Part shown: positions 47,179-56,287 of the stretch, one piece after another
Numbering within the stretch: position 1 is the stretch's first letter
Layout: each line of letters begins with the position of its first letter
From: Psychromonas sp. 14N.309.X.WAT.B.A12
Lineage (GTDB): Bacteria > Pseudomonadota > Gammaproteobacteria > Enterobacterales > Psychromonadaceae
Assembly (NCBI RefSeq): GCF_030397575.1
Contig: NZ_JAPNXS010000002.1
Coordinates: 62,001 to 126,000 of the forward strand
Direction of reading: 5' to 3'
DNA length: 64,000 nt
Notes under the pieces: generated by a model
The model's database searches: none
The model's input: the letters and a program-made list of their open reading frames with translations, nothing else
Told to the model about the DNA's origin: nothing
Position numbers and translations under genes: made by a program

Positions 47179-48225
47179 CTACTGTCGCCAGTTATAATAA
47201 AAAGGTGCGTTGCTAATTAAATCTTGTTGTAATTTAGGTTGTGCATTGAGTGCATTTTCTAAACTTGCTGCACTGCCTTTTAAAGTGACTAATACTTGCA
47301 CCTTTGTAGCACTTAAACTCAATATTTCAAAGCTATCCACCGCATTTAAATTATTCAATATATTGTCTAGTGCCATCAAACTCGTCAATGAAGTTAAGTT
47401 GCTGATATTAACAAGCTGTGTAGTTCGCTCGCCGTTATTTTCTACAATAGCAAATTGCTTCGCATAATAGTCAGCAATATCTCCCATCATATTAGCCATG
47501 ACATTAGATTTTTCACCACGATTAGTTTGCTTGATGACTACTTGGCTTTGCTTATTTTGGGCATTATATTTCACCAATTCCCATTTCAACTGCCATTCCC
47601 CAGCAGCGCGGTTTAGATTTGCTAATACAAAAAACTCTGCATCATATCTTGTTGAAGCTTCGGCAACGGTTTGGTAAAAGCGTCCGCTCACATCTGAAAC
47701 AGAGACTATTAATGAATCCTCTAAATCAACCAATGGAAAATTAGCCGAAATACCACGTTCAAGCTGCGCACTATCTAAACCAATAGAAAGCGAGTTGTCT
47801 TGGTGACTATTAACCATGTTATCTGAGGTTAACTGTCTATTTTCATTGACTAACCAAATCAGAGGGTTAGGACGAGTCTCATCCCAAATTGGTTGTTGCA
47901 TCTCAATTAATGCTTGATTAATTCTTTGTTTATCAAATAAAGCGGAGTAGTAACGGTCACCCTCAATATTTTGATAACCATATTTGGCTAAGATCGAAGG
48001 GATATCTTTTGCTAGTAGCTGTGTTTCATCTAATTTGATAACACTTTTATTGCCGGATACTTTGACTAATACTTGTTGCAAAGCTTGCTCTCGTAATTGC
48101 GCTTCGTTATTTCCCTCTGCAAGTACTAAGCCTTGATAAGCACTGATTTGCGGTAAAGCAACACTGTGCGCTGAAAACAACACACTTACCACTAACATAA
48201 AAGCAATCAACACATTATTTTTCAT
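47179..48225 (-). CDS. DUF2066 periplasmic protein
   Basis: A 348-residue exported protein with a signal peptide (cleavage after SVALP region, near residue 24). The pattern LREQALQQVLVKVSGN, RYYSALFDKQRINQAL and NPLIWLV is typical of the DUF2066 family, which lies between purM and hda in many Vibrio and Shewanella genomes. Function is unknown. It is divergent from purM, so the 276-base gap between them holds both promoters. Confidence 0.8.
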   Translation of the reverse strand: MKNNVLIAFMLVVSVLFSAHSVALPQISAYQGLVLAEGNNEAQLREQALQQVLVKVSGNKSVIKLDETQLLAKDIPSILAKYGYQNIEGDRYYSALFDKQRINQALIEMQQPIWDETRPNPLIWLVNENRQLTSDNMVNSHQDNSLSIGLDSAQLERGISANFPLVDLEDSLIVSVSDVSGRFYQTVAEASTRYDAEFFVLANLNRAAGEWQLKWELVKYNAQNKQSQVVIKQTNRGEKSNVMANMMGDIADYYAKQFAIVENNGERTTQLVNISNLTSLTSLMALDNILNNLNAVDSFEILSLSATKVQVLVTLKGSAASLENALNAQPKLQQDLISNAPFYYNWRQ

Positions 48226-48307
48226 CTACTTACACAACCATTCAATTTCATCAATACTAAGAGATCATAAGCAGATCTTCTACTAATGCAAGTATCATGC
48301 ATTAAAT

Positions 48308-48323
48308 ATATAAACGTTTGACT
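48308..48323 (+). promoter_or_regulatory. Possible PurR operator upstream of purM
   Basis: The 16-mer ATATAAACGTTTGACT matches the PurR consensus ACGCAAACGTTTGCGT at 11 of 16 positions, including the whole central AAACGTTTG. It is about 180 bases before purM, farther than usual, and its outer bases are poor. Regulation of purMN by PurR is known in E. coli. Confidence 0.35.
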
Positions 48324-48501
48324 ATTTAACCTTCTTTTTAATGACTTACGAACCTAAATCAAAAAATTTTAGGTAAAAGAGACAATTCTTTTCAGAAATA
48401 ATTCGACCCTCGTCGTATAGATGTTAAAATACGCGCAATTTTTTACCTTCTAAACTTTTAAAGCGATTTTCGCTTTTAACTTCTATCTGTGGGGAAACCA
48501 A

Positions 48502-49542
48502 GTGAGCAACCAAAAAACCTCTTTAAGCTACAAAGACGCTGGTGTTGATATTGACGCGGGAACGGCATTAGTTGAACGTATTAAAGGTGTAGCAAAAAGC
48601 ACTAAACGTCCTGAAGTAATGGGCGGACTAGGTGGTTTTGGCGCATTATGTCAACTACCAACGGGTTACAAAGAGCCGCTATTAGTTGCTGGAACTGATG
48701 GTGTTGGTACTAAGTTACGTCTAGCTATCGACCTTAAAAAACACGATACCGTTGGTATTGATTTGGTTGCTATGTGTGTTAATGACCTAATCGTACAAGG
48801 TGCTGAGCCACTATTCTTCTTAGATTACTATGCAACAGGTAAGCTAGATGTTGATGTTGCAGCTGACGTGGTAACAGGTATCGGCGAAGGTTGTCTATTA
48901 TCGAACTGTTCATTAATCGGTGGTGAAACTGCTGAAATGCCTGGTATGTATGAAGGTGACGATTACGATATCGCTGGTTTCTGTGTAGGTGTTGTTGAAA
49001 AATCTGAAGTAATTGACGGTACTAAAGTTGCTGCTGGCGATGCATTAATTGCTGTTGCTTCGAGTGGACCTCATTCAAACGGTTATTCTCTAGTACGTAA
49101 GATTTTAGAAGTATCTGAAGCTGATACGAATGCACCATTTGGTGATTCAACGTTAGGTGAAACACTATTAACACCAACAAAAATCTACGTTAAATCTACA
49201 TTGGAATTAATCAAGAACTGTCCAGTACATGCTATTTCTCATATTACTGGTGGTGGTTTCTGGGAAAACATTCCTCGCGTATTACCCGCTGGTAGCAAAG
49301 CGGTTGTTGATGGCAAAAGCTGGGAATGGCCTGCTATTTTCGACTGGTTACAAGAAAATGGTAATGTTGAAACAGAAGAGATGTACCGTACCTTCAACTG
49401 TGGTGTTGGCTTAATGATTGTTGTGCCAGCTGCAGAAAAAGAAAAAGCAGTTGAGATCTTAAATGCACAAGGCGAAAAAGCTTGGGTATTAGGTCACATC
49501 GAAGATGCTGCTGAAGGTGAATCTCAAGTAGAGATTAAATAA
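48502..49542 (+). CDS. purM: Phosphoribosylformylglycinamidine cyclo-ligase
   Basis: Makes AIR from FGAM in purine synthesis. The 346-residue enzyme shows [12 protein letters not shown], the ATP-binding [10 protein letters not shown] and [10 protein letters not shown], and [11 protein letters not shown]. The start is GTG at 48502, preceded by GGGGAAACC as Shine-Dalgarno. It lies 4 bases before purN, the E. coli purMN operon. Confidence 0.97.
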   Translation: MSNQKTSLSYKDAGVDIDAGTALVERIKGVAKSTKRPEVMGGLGGFGALCQLPTGYKEPLLVAGTDGVGTKLRLAIDLKKHDTVGIDLVAMCVNDLIVQGAEPLFFLDYYATGKLDVDVAADVVTGIGEGCLLSNCSLIGGETAEMPGMYEGDDYDIAGFCVGVVEKSEVIDGTKVAAGDALIAVASSGPHSNGYSLVRKILEVSEADTNAPFGDSTLGETLLTPTKIYVKSTLELIKNCPVHAISHITGGGFWENIPRVLPAGSKAVVDGKSWEWPAIFDWLQENGNVETEEMYRTFNCGVGLMIVVPAAEKEKAVEILNAQGEKAWVLGHIEDAAEGESQVEIK

Positions 49543-49546
49543 TCAG

Positions 49547-50200
49547 ATGAGCATTAAAAAAGTCGTTGTACTTATCTCTGGAAGTGGCAGTAACTTACAA
49601 GCATTAATGGATAAGTTACACCAACAACAGATAAATGAACAACAAGTTGAAGTGGTTGCTGTGATTAGCAATAAAGCAGATGCATACGGTTTACAACGTG
49701 CAACTGATGCCAATATCCCTGCTATATTAGTAGAGAGTAAAGGTGTTGCTTCACGTGAAGAGTATGATGCTTTATTAGCCGCTGAACTTGATAAATTACA
49801 ACCAGATCTTATTTTGTTAGCAGGCTTTATGCGCATTTTAACACCTGATTTTGTTAATCAATACCAAGGTAAAATGCTTAATATCCACCCTTCTTTACTA
49901 CCAAAATATCCGGGTGTTAATACACATCAGCGTGCTATTGATGCAGGTGATAAAGAACATGGAGCAACAGTGCATTTTGTGACACCAGAGTTAGATAGCG
50001 GTCCAACTGTACTGCAAGCTAAAGTGCCTATTTTCACTGAAGATAGTGCACAAGATCTAGCGGAGCGTGTGTTAACGCAAGAGCATCAGATTTACGCATT
50101 AGCTGCATCGTGGTTTATTAGTGACCGTTTAACGATGCAAGGCCAATATGCGTTTTTAGATGGTCAACAACTCACTGAGTTTGGCTACGCTGCTGACTAA
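49547..50200 (+). CDS. purN: Phosphoribosylglycinamide formyltransferase 1
   Basis: Transfers formyl from 10-formyltetrahydrofolate to GAR in purine synthesis. The 217 residues show VLISGSGSNLQALMD (phosphate binding), the catalytic Asn and His in MLNIHPSLLPKYPG and the Asp in HFVTPELDSGP. A strong terminator follows 24 bases after the stop. Confidence 0.96.
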   Translation: MSIKKVVVLISGSGSNLQALMDKLHQQQINEQQVEVVAVISNKADAYGLQRATDANIPAILVESKGVASREEYDALLAAELDKLQPDLILLAGFMRILTPDFVNQYQGKMLNIHPSLLPKYPGVNTHQRAIDAGDKEHGATVHFVTPELDSGPTVLQAKVPIFTEDSAQDLAERVLTQEHQIYALAASWFISDRLTMQGQYAFLDGQQLTEFGYAAD

Positions 50201-50223
50201 TATCATCATTTATATCGCATAAT

Positions 50224-50253
50224 AAAAAACCGAAGCAAGCTTCGGTTTTTTTT
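50224..50253 (+). terminator. Terminator of purMN
   Basis: Perfect 13-bp stem AAAAAACCGAAGC / GCTTCGGTTTTTT with a 2-base loop (4 in practice), followed by more T. Confidence 0.95.
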
Positions 50254-50287
50254 CGTCTACTCAATTTTAATATGATTGGTATAACAA

Positions 50288-50968
50288 TTAGATAATTAAC
50301 CACTGATACAACACAGGCATAATCAAGGCCGACAAAATAGCACAAATAATTAATGCAATAGAAGAAAAAGCGCCAGACTCTTCACTCTCTTCTAATATTT
50401 TTGCCGTGCCTAATGCATGAGACGCACAGCCAATTGCTACACCGACTGCTTGAGGGTCTTTTACGTTACATAACCTTAAAAAAGGCAGCCCAATACTTGC
50501 ACCAATAATACCTGCAAAAATGACCATAGCAGCCGTTAAGGAAACAATACCTTGCAGATTTTTACTGATCTCCATAGCAATTGGAGTAGTCACAGATTGT
50601 CCGGCAAAAGACGCTGCAGTCACTGGATCAGCGCCTAATAAAGGCATCACGTAAAAAGCACAGAAAAAGGCAACCAGTACAGAGACCAAACAGCTTAATA
50701 ATATATATTTAAGGCGTGCTTTAATCACCTTTAATTGTAAATACAACGGCACAGCTAAAGCAACAATAGCGGGCTCTAATAAAGCGGTGATCACACTCGT
50801 GCCCTGTTGATAATCTTGATACGGGATAGCAAATATCAGTAACAGAGAAATTAAACTAAAAATAGTTACTAATACCGGGTTCAATAATGGGTTAGGTGCC
50901 ATGCTGTATAATTTTTTGGCTAAGAAAAAAAACAATAATGTCAGTGGTGTAGCGATATAAACAAACAT
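50288..50968 (-). CDS. LrgB/YohK-family membrane protein
   Basis: A 226-residue inner-membrane protein with about six to seven helices. The family signature QSVTTPIAMEISKNL and the later SHALGTAKILEESEE are complete. In staphylococci LrgB acts with LrgA against murein hydrolase activity; in Gram-negatives the role is less clear, with proposals of metabolite export or glycolate transport for related plant proteins. It overlaps the LrgA-like gene by one base, so they form a two-gene operon. Confidence 0.9.
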   Translation of the reverse strand: MFVYIATPLTLLFFFLAKKLYSMAPNPLLNPVLVTIFSLISLLLIFAIPYQDYQQGTSVITALLEPAIVALAVPLYLQLKVIKARLKYILLSCLVSVLVAFFCAFYVMPLLGADPVTAASFAGQSVTTPIAMEISKNLQGIVSLTAAMVIFAGIIGASIGLPFLRLCNVKDPQAVGVAIGCASHALGTAKILEESEESGAFSSIALIICAILSALIMPVLYQWLII

Positions 50969-51438
50969 CAGCTTTTCTCCTTAGTTAGCCATTGATAACA
51001 ATGCCCAACCATAAATAAAGTCACTAAAGTGGTAAAAAACAAAGAAAAGATAATCACTAACCAATGCGCAGTAATCAACTCAAAATAGTTAATCAAGCCA
51101 ACACCAACCGGAATAAACAACAGTGCAAGATATTTTAAAACCAAGTTACCTGTGAACTCAATCCAAGTTAATTTTATGACCCCTAACGACAGCGCTAAAA
51201 ACAACATTAACATACCAAGAATTGAAGCAGGAAAGGTACTGTTAAAGTAATGAATAATTAACTTAGCTATCGCTAAAAACAAAAATATAATGGATAAACC
51301 TGCGCACAGTTGTAAGCTATTTTTAACCATTATTGCGACTTTTTGCAGATCAGTTAGCGGCGTTTCAACGGTTTGTTGTGTTTTTGGGCTGTTTAATGAG
51401 TTAGTCTGCTGATCTTGTGTTTTCGAAGGCTCTTTCAT
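50968..51438 (-). CDS. LrgA/CidA/YohJ-family membrane protein
   Basis: Predicted small holin-like membrane protein with four helices. SFPASILGMLMLFLALSLG is the family motif. As drawn (ATG 51438) it has 156 residues and a polar, Gln/Thr/Ser-rich N-terminal extension of about 36 residues that E. coli YohJ (132) lacks. An internal ATG at 51330 would remove most of it, but neither start has a good Shine-Dalgarno. The partner lrgB gene is one base overlapped downstream. Confidence 0.85.
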   Translation of the reverse strand: MKEPSKTQDQQTNSLNSPKTQQTVETPLTDLQKVAIMVKNSLQLCAGLSIIFLFLAIAKLIIHYFNSTFPASILGMLMLFLALSLGVIKLTWIEFTGNLVLKYLALLFIPVGVGLINYFELITAHWLVIIFSLFFTTLVTLFMVGHCYQWLTKEKS

Positions 51439-51524
51439 GATATCAATTCAACTAGATTAAATGAGCTGTTACTATACCAAGTTACATCCTCAGTGTTAAA
51501 AACAATTATAAATAAGTAACCAAT

Positions 51525-52418
51525 ATGTCTCTACAATTACAACAATTTATCACCGAAAGCCGTAATCAAGCTAGTACTGATATTGATATTGTATCTACTG
51601 AAACAATGTTAACCATTATCAATAATGAAGATAAAAAAGTCGCACTGGCCGTTGAGCGTATTTTACCGGCTATTGCTCAAGCAGTTGACCTAATACAATC
51701 AGCTTTTAGTCAAGGTGGACGTTTAATCTATTGCGGTGCAGGCACCTCGGGACGTTTAGGTATTTTAGATGCAAGTGAGTGTCCGCCTACTTTTGGTAGT
51801 CCTGCAGAGCAAGTCATTGGGTTAATTGCTGGTGGAAATCAAGCTATTTTAAAAGCGGTTGAAAATGCTGAAGATAATCAACAAGCAGGACAGCAAGACT
51901 TAGTAGATATCAAATTAATTTCACAGGATGTAGTGGTAGGTATTGCAGCTAGTGGGCGCACACCTTACGTTATTGGTGCAATGCAATATGCACAACAACA
52001 AGGTTGTAAAGTAATTAGTTTAACCTGTAATGACAACAGTACGATGGCTAAAATTGCAGATGTTCCGCTAGAAGTCATTGTTGGGCCAGAAGTCGTAACA
52101 GGCTCGTCAAGATTAAAAGCAGGCACTGCGCAGAAGATGGTACTGAATATGTTAAGCACAGGCGCTATGATCAAAAGCGGTAAGGTATTTGGCAACTTAA
52201 TGGTGGATGTTCAAGCAACTAATGCCAAACTCATCGAACGCCAAAAGAAGATCATTATGGAAGCCACAGAATGTAGTAGGGAAACTGCTGAATTAGCACT
52301 GGAAGAATCAGGTAACCACTGTAAAACAGCGATAGTAATGATATTAACTGGCGTAAATGCCCAGCAAGCAAAAAACAGTTTACAGCAACATCAAGGTTTT
52401 ATTCGAGAATGTATTTAA
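51525..52418 (+). CDS. murQ: N-acetylmuramic acid 6-phosphate etherase
   Basis: Splits the lactyl ether of MurNAc-6-phosphate during peptidoglycan recycling. The 297 residues contain the SIS-fold phosphate-binding [20 protein letters not shown] (catalytic Glu in ASEC), AASGRTPYV and [12 protein letters not shown]. Length matches E. coli MurQ (298). No anmK, murP or murR is adjacent. Confidence 0.95.
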   Translation: MSLQLQQFITESRNQASTDIDIVSTETMLTIINNEDKKVALAVERILPAIAQAVDLIQSAFSQGGRLIYCGAGTSGRLGILDASECPPTFGSPAEQVIGLIAGGNQAILKAVENAEDNQQAGQQDLVDIKLISQDVVVGIAASGRTPYVIGAMQYAQQQGCKVISLTCNDNSTMAKIADVPLEVIVGPEVVTGSSRLKAGTAQKMVLNMLSTGAMIKSGKVFGNLMVDVQATNAKLIERQKKIIMEATECSRETAELALEESGNHCKTAIVMILTGVNAQQAKNSLQQHQGFIRECI

Positions 52419-52445
52419 TTTAACAATGCAAAAAATGGCATAAAA

Positions 52446-52474
52446 AAATGCCGCTCACACAGTGAACGGCATTT
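52446..52474. terminator. Bidirectional terminator between murQ and galU
   Basis: A 13-bp stem AAATGCCGCTCAC / GTGAACGGCATTT with one mismatch and a 3-base loop. The minus strand continues with a run of seven T, so it is a good galU terminator. Confidence 0.85.
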
Positions 52475-52505
52475 GCAAATATAAGTTTATAACATTCACT
52501 AAGGA

Positions 52506-53333
52506 CTAGTCTTCGTAAAGGTTGTCATAAACGTAGTTAGTCGCTTCGATGTAACCAGGGACACTACCGCAGTCAAAACGCTTACCTTTAAATTTATAAG
52601 CTAATACACAACCACGTTTAGCTTGTTCTAACAACGCATCGGTAATTTGAATTTCGCCACCTTTACCAGGCTTAGTCTCTTTAATAATATCAAAAATATC
52701 AGGTGTTAAGATATAACGGCCAATAACAGCTAGGTTACTAGGCTCAGTACCTGGCGCTGGTTTTTCAACCATATCATCAACACGGTAAATATCATCACGG
52801 ATCATCGACCCTTTAATCACACCGTATTTATAAATCTCTTCTTTTGGTACTTCTTGCACAGCAACAATTGAACAACGGAACTGTTCATATAATGCAGCCA
52901 TTTGTTTCAATACGCCATCACCATCAGGGTTGATACATAAATCATCAGCTAGCACCACTGCAAAAGGTTGGTCACCAATCAGCTCTTGACCAATTAGGAT
53001 TGCATGGCCTAAACCTTTCATTTGACGTTGGCGAATAAAAGAGAAGCGTGCATTATCCATAATCTTACGGATATCTTTTAATTTCTCTTCTTTTGGTGTG
53101 CCACTGATTTCATTTTCTAACTCGTAATTATGATCAAAATGATCGGCAATTGAATGCTTACCACGACCAACTACAATCCCCATACCTGTCATACCAGCTT
53201 CAAGTGCTTCATCAACACCAAACTCGATTAACGGTTTGTTAACCAATGGCATCATCTCTTTAGGCATAGACTTAGTAGCAGGTAGAAAACGCGTTCCGTA
53301 TCCAGCAGCTGGAAATAAACATTTTTTAATCAT
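52506..53333 (-). CDS. galU: UTP-glucose-1-phosphate uridylyltransferase
   Basis: Makes UDP-glucose for LPS, capsule and sugar metabolism. The 275 residues show the nucleotidyltransferase loop FPAAGYGTRFLPATKSMPKEM, PFAVVLADDLC and KFKGKRFDCGSVPGYIEA. It is somewhat shorter than E. coli GalU (302) at the C-terminus, but all catalytic segments are present. It probably has its own promoter in the 90 bases after rluB. Confidence 0.95.
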   Translation of the reverse strand: MIKKCLFPAAGYGTRFLPATKSMPKEMMPLVNKPLIEFGVDEALEAGMTGMGIVVGRGKHSIADHFDHNYELENEISGTPKEEKLKDIRKIMDNARFSFIRQRQMKGLGHAILIGQELIGDQPFAVVLADDLCINPDGDGVLKQMAALYEQFRCSIVAVQEVPKEEIYKYGVIKGSMIRDDIYRVDDMVEKPAPGTEPSNLAVIGRYILTPDIFDIIKETKPGKGGEIQITDALLEQAKRGCVLAYKFKGKRFDCGSVPGYIEATNYVYDNLYED

Positions 53334-53423
53334 AATCCCTCACCTTGTTAATATATTTATTTGACATAGATCTACTTTATCATTGTTTTAAAAATAAAAC
53401 ACCTAAACATAATCTATTGTTTT

Positions 53424-54296
53424 TTAACTTCTTGTACGGGTTACGCGACGTCTTTCACCTGCTTTACGGTGTTGATTATGTTTTTTCACTGCTCGGCGGA
53501 TTCGAGCCTGAGGGTTAGAGACTTTATTAGTATCAACACGTACTTTAGTTTCCGTTTCACGCGGCATATCAACCATTTTACGTAAGTAGTTCACTTCTTT
53601 TAGTGTTAGCTCCTGCCAACCGCCCTGTGGTAATTGATTATTTAAAATAATGTTACCGTAACGAACACGCATTAAACGGCTAACTTGAAGGCCCTGGCTT
53701 TCCCATAAACGACGAACTTCACGTGTACGCCCTTCAGTTAATACCACATGGAACCAGCGGTTGATACCTTCACCACCGTGCTCTTTAATATCCAAGAATT
53801 TTGCTTCACCATCTTCAAGTTGTACGCCAGTACGTAAGCGATTCAAAATAGCTTCCGTGACATCACCGAATACACGCACTGCATATTCTCGCTCAACCTG
53901 TTGGCTTGGGTGCATCATTTTATTTGCAAACTCACCGTCAGTTGTAAATAACAACAGACCTGACGTATTGATATCTAAACGGCCGATAGAGATCCAACGT
54001 GCACCTTTCAATTGCGGTAGGCGATCAAAAACCGTTTTGCGCCCTTCTTCATCACTACGAGTACACACTTCACCTTCCGGTTTGTTGTAAGCTAGAATAC
54101 GACAAACAACACTTTCTGCTGCTTGGTATTTAACCACATGTCCGTCTACACGAATTACTTGCTCCTGTGTAACACGCTCACCTAACTCAACAATTTTACC
54201 GTCTAAACTGACACGACCTTCTGAGATCACGGTTTCCATTTTACGACGAGAACCTAATCCCGCTCGTGCTAATACTTTTTGTAATTTTTCGCTCAT
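53424..54296 (-). CDS. rluB: 23S rRNA pseudouridine(2605) synthase
   Basis: Modifies U2605 of 23S rRNA. I chose ATG 54296 ([18 protein letters not shown]), preceded by AAAGGAAAG, giving 290 residues like E. coli RluB (291). The S4 RNA-binding domain is N-terminal and the catalytic Asp lies in [18 protein letters not shown]. The C-terminus is basic and rich in Arg. In E. coli it is also next to yciO, rnm and trp. Confidence 0.95.
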   Translation of the reverse strand: MSEKLQKVLARAGLGSRRKMETVISEGRVSLDGKIVELGERVTQEQVIRVDGHVVKYQAAESVVCRILAYNKPEGEVCTRSDEEGRKTVFDRLPQLKGARWISIGRLDINTSGLLLFTTDGEFANKMMHPSQQVEREYAVRVFGDVTEAILNRLRTGVQLEDGEAKFLDIKEHGGEGINRWFHVVLTEGRTREVRRLWESQGLQVSRLMRVRYGNIILNNQLPQGGWQELTLKEVNYLRKMVDMPRETETKVRVDTNKVSNPQARIRRAVKKHNQHRKAGERRRVTRTRS

Positions 54297-54393
54297 GTTA
54301 CTTTCCTTTGGGTAATTCACATTATGCCAACTGCCTTTCTCTATTAACAAAGCTCAATAAAGAGAGACAACATTGTTTCTGTTTAAATTAAAT

Positions 54394-55014
54394 TTATTGG
54401 AACGGACTTAAATCGCCCGTGCCTTCTCTTACTATCACGACATCATCTTCGGATAAATCAATTACAGTAGTGGGTGATTCTCCTAAATATCCGCCATTAA
54501 TAATCAAATCGACTTGATGCTCTAATTGATCACGAATTTCTTCAGGGTCAAACTCTGTACTTATATTGCCCGGTAGTATTAAACTTGTGGTCATTAGAGG
54601 GGTCTCTAATTCTTCTAAGAGCGATAACGCAATCGCGTTATCTGGAATACGTATACCAATGGTACGTTTACTTGGATTCATCAAACGTTTTGGTAAGTCT
54701 TTAGTGGATTTAAAGATAAAGGTGTACGCGCCTGGTGTATTATTTTTCAACATACGATATGCACTATTATCAACACGAGCATACACAGCGATTTCAGCTA
54801 AGTCTTTACATACTAAAGTGAAATTATGCTTTTTATCTATTTTCCTGATTTGACACATACGCTCAAGTGCACGCTTGTCATCCAGCGCACAACCTAATGC
54901 ATACCCGGAATCGGTCGGAAAAATAATCACGCCACCATTGTTCACTATTTCAGCTGCTTGCTTCATTAGTCTTTTTTGTGGGTTTTCAGGATGTACATAA
55001 AAAAACTGACTCAT
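54394..55014 (-). CDS. yciO: YciO-family Sua5/TsaC-like protein
   Basis: A 206-residue protein of the Sua5/YrdC/YciO fold. The nucleotide and RNA-binding groove is suggested by GGVIIFPTDSGYALGC, IRKIDKKHNFTLVCKD and RTIGIRIPDNAI. Its relative TsaC makes threonylcarbamoyl-AMP for tRNA modification; the in vivo role of YciO is less certain. It lies between rnm and rluB as in E. coli. Confidence 0.9.
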   Translation of the reverse strand: MSQFFYVHPENPQKRLMKQAAEIVNNGGVIIFPTDSGYALGCALDDKRALERMCQIRKIDKKHNFTLVCKDLAEIAVYARVDNSAYRMLKNNTPGAYTFIFKSTKDLPKRLMNPSKRTIGIRIPDNAIALSLLEELETPLMTTSLILPGNISTEFDPEEIRDQLEHQVDLIINGGYLGESPTTVIDLSEDDVVIVREGTGDLSPFQ

Positions 55015-55093
55015 ATTGTTCTATAGCCTTTTATCAAAATCACTAACTAAAAAATGACACACTAGCCTAACTCTCATTGCTACCAACTCAATA

Positions 55094-55951
55094 TTAAGCG
55101 CTAATCTCTGCGCTATGATTGAGATCCCAATTATGCCAAATTGGCTGACAAATATCAGGTAAAAATAGACTTTTTCCTAAATCGCGCCAACGCCCAACAA
55201 AATGGAAGTCACTACCTTGAGAAGCAAGTAAATCATACTCTTTGCTCCACATACCTAATTGTAAACGCATCTGTGGCGATTGTTGCCCCATTGCCACTTC
55301 CATGGCATCTCCACCAGCGGCTTTAAAGGTAATTAATAGCTTTCTTAACCATTTGTTAGATAATCGGTAAGCATCTGGATGTGCTAATACCGCTTGTCCA
55401 CCAGCAGCATGAATGGCCGCTATTGCATCAGCTAAGTCCACCCAATCGTGAGGCACATATCCCGTGTTGCCGCGACTTAAGTATTTATCGAATACTTTAG
55501 GGAATGTAGGTGCAACGCCAATCTCTACAAGATAACGCGCAAAATGGGCTCGAGTGATCGCACCATCACCGGCTAGAGCCTTAGCTCCTTCATAAACATT
55601 TTCAATATTTGCCTTGGCTAAACGTCGCCCCATTTCAATAGCACGCTGTTCACGTTTATTTTTTTGTATGTCAATCAGCTCCAGTAAAGCAGGATGCGTA
55701 GGATCGATATTTAAGCCTACAACGTGAATCTCATGATTTAACCAATTACTGGTGACTTCTATTCCATTAATTAACTGTAATTTTAACTGATGATTTTGAA
55801 TATATTGTGACGCTTCAGCTAAACCATCTATAGTGTCATGATCGGTAATGGCTAAAAAGTGAACTTGTCTGTTTTCAGCACGTTGCACTAATTCACTAGG
55901 GGTAAGTTGTCCATCTGAAGCTTTAGTATGCGAGTGAAGATCAATTAACAT
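55094..55951 (-). CDS. rnm: RNase AM, PHP-domain 5'-3' exonuclease
   Basis: Trims 5' ends of rRNA precursors; formerly YciV. The 285-residue protein begins with the PHP metal motif DLHSHTKASDG, followed by ITDHDTIDG, and contains VLAHPDAYR and SDFHFVGRW, which carry further metal ligands. I chose ATG 55951 with AGGA six bases upstream; the longer frame to 55993 adds 14 residues. It is divergent from the trp operon, as in E. coli. Confidence 0.92.
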   Translation of the reverse strand: MLIDLHSHTKASDGQLTPSELVQRAENRQVHFLAITDHDTIDGLAEASQYIQNHQLKLQLINGIEVTSNWLNHEIHVVGLNIDPTHPALLELIDIQKNKREQRAIEMGRRLAKANIENVYEGAKALAGDGAITRAHFARYLVEIGVAPTFPKVFDKYLSRGNTGYVPHDWVDLADAIAAIHAAGGQAVLAHPDAYRLSNKWLRKLLITFKAAGGDAMEVAMGQQSPQMRLQLGMWSKEYDLLASQGSDFHFVGRWRDLGKSLFLPDICQPIWHNWDLNHSAEISA

Positions 55952-55970
55952 GAATATCCTAAAAATAACC

Positions 55971-55999
55971 TTGACATTAGAAGCAGAATGCAAAAAAAT
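55971..55999 (+). promoter_or_regulatory. trp operon promoter
   Basis: Perfect -35 TTGACA (55971-55976), 17-base spacer and -10 AAAAAT (4 of 6). Transcription should start near 56006, about 24 bases before trpL. I see no clear TrpR operator palindrome overlapping it. Confidence 0.6.
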
Positions 56000-56029
56000 A
56001 ACTCCTAATTAATACGGGATGCATAATAT

Positions 56030-56083
56030 ATGATTTTTAATACAATTACTCTTAAAGATTCTTGGTGGCACTCATTCTCATAA
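56030..56083 (+). CDS. trpL: trp operon leader peptide
   Basis: A 17-residue leader, MIFNTITLKDSWWHSFS, with tandem Trp codons at 56063-56068. Ribosomes stalled there when charged tRNA-Trp is scarce would cover region 1 of the attenuator. GGGA lies about 10 bases before the ATG, a weak Shine-Dalgarno. The peptide lies between the promoter and the terminator hairpin, which is the expected attenuator layout. Confidence 0.88.
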   Translation: MIFNTITLKDSWWHSFS

Positions 56084-56158
56084 GCGAGCAATGAGGTTTT
56101 TGTATATTTAATTTCCCAGAAAAACCTATTTAGAAGCTCGCATATTGCGGGCTTTTTT
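56071..56158 (+). promoter_or_regulatory. trp transcription attenuator
   Basis: The protector (1:2) hairpin is 56071-56079 with 56086-56095, with one bulge. The antiterminator (2:3) has two parts: GCGAGC (56084-56089) with GCTCGC (56136-56141), and AGGTTTTT (56094-56101) with AAAAACCT (56120-56127). The terminator (3:4) is AGCTCGC (56135-56141) with GCGGGCT (56147-56153) and a following U run. The three are mutually exclusive, so the design is the classic trp one. Confidence 0.9.
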
Positions 56159-56194
56159 CATATTTGGAACACACAAAAGTAAAACAGGTAAACC

Positions 56195-56248
56195 ATGATC
56201 ATTTTAAACACCGCCCTTAATTGGCGATGGCAAATAAAAATCAGCTAA
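56195..56248 (+). CDS. Second Trp-containing leader ORF before trpE
   Basis: A 17-codon ORF, MIILNTALNWRWQIKIS, that starts 6 bases after ACAGGTA, a fair Shine-Dalgarno. Its Trp codons are at 56222-56224 and 56228-56230. It lies after the attenuator terminator and 39 bases before the trpE start. Like trpL it is 17 residues with two Trp, and both begin MI and share NT and a Leu. It may be a second regulatory leader; coincidence is possible. Confidence 0.5.
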   Translation: MIILNTALNWRWQIKIS

Positions 56249-56280
56249 ACACTCTATTTGCAATCACTAATTTTTAAGGA
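56215..56280 (+). promoter_or_regulatory. Possible trpE ribosome-binding-site sequestering stem
   Basis: CCTTAATTGG (56215-56224) can pair with TTAAGG (56274-56279) plus CTAA (56267-56270) across a 3-base bulge, with one G-U pair. Inside it GCAAATA (56230-56236) pairs with TATTTGC (56255-56261). The trpE Shine-Dalgarno AAGGA is in the 3' arm, and the Trp codons of the second leader are in or beside the 5' arm. The pairing is AU-rich and its stability is not calculated. Confidence 0.4.
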
Positions 56281-56287
56281 CTTAAAT

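Noticed and set aside
55951-56030. TrpR operator at the trp promoter
   Set aside because: No palindrome resembling the CTAGTTAACTAG core is present near the -10 region.
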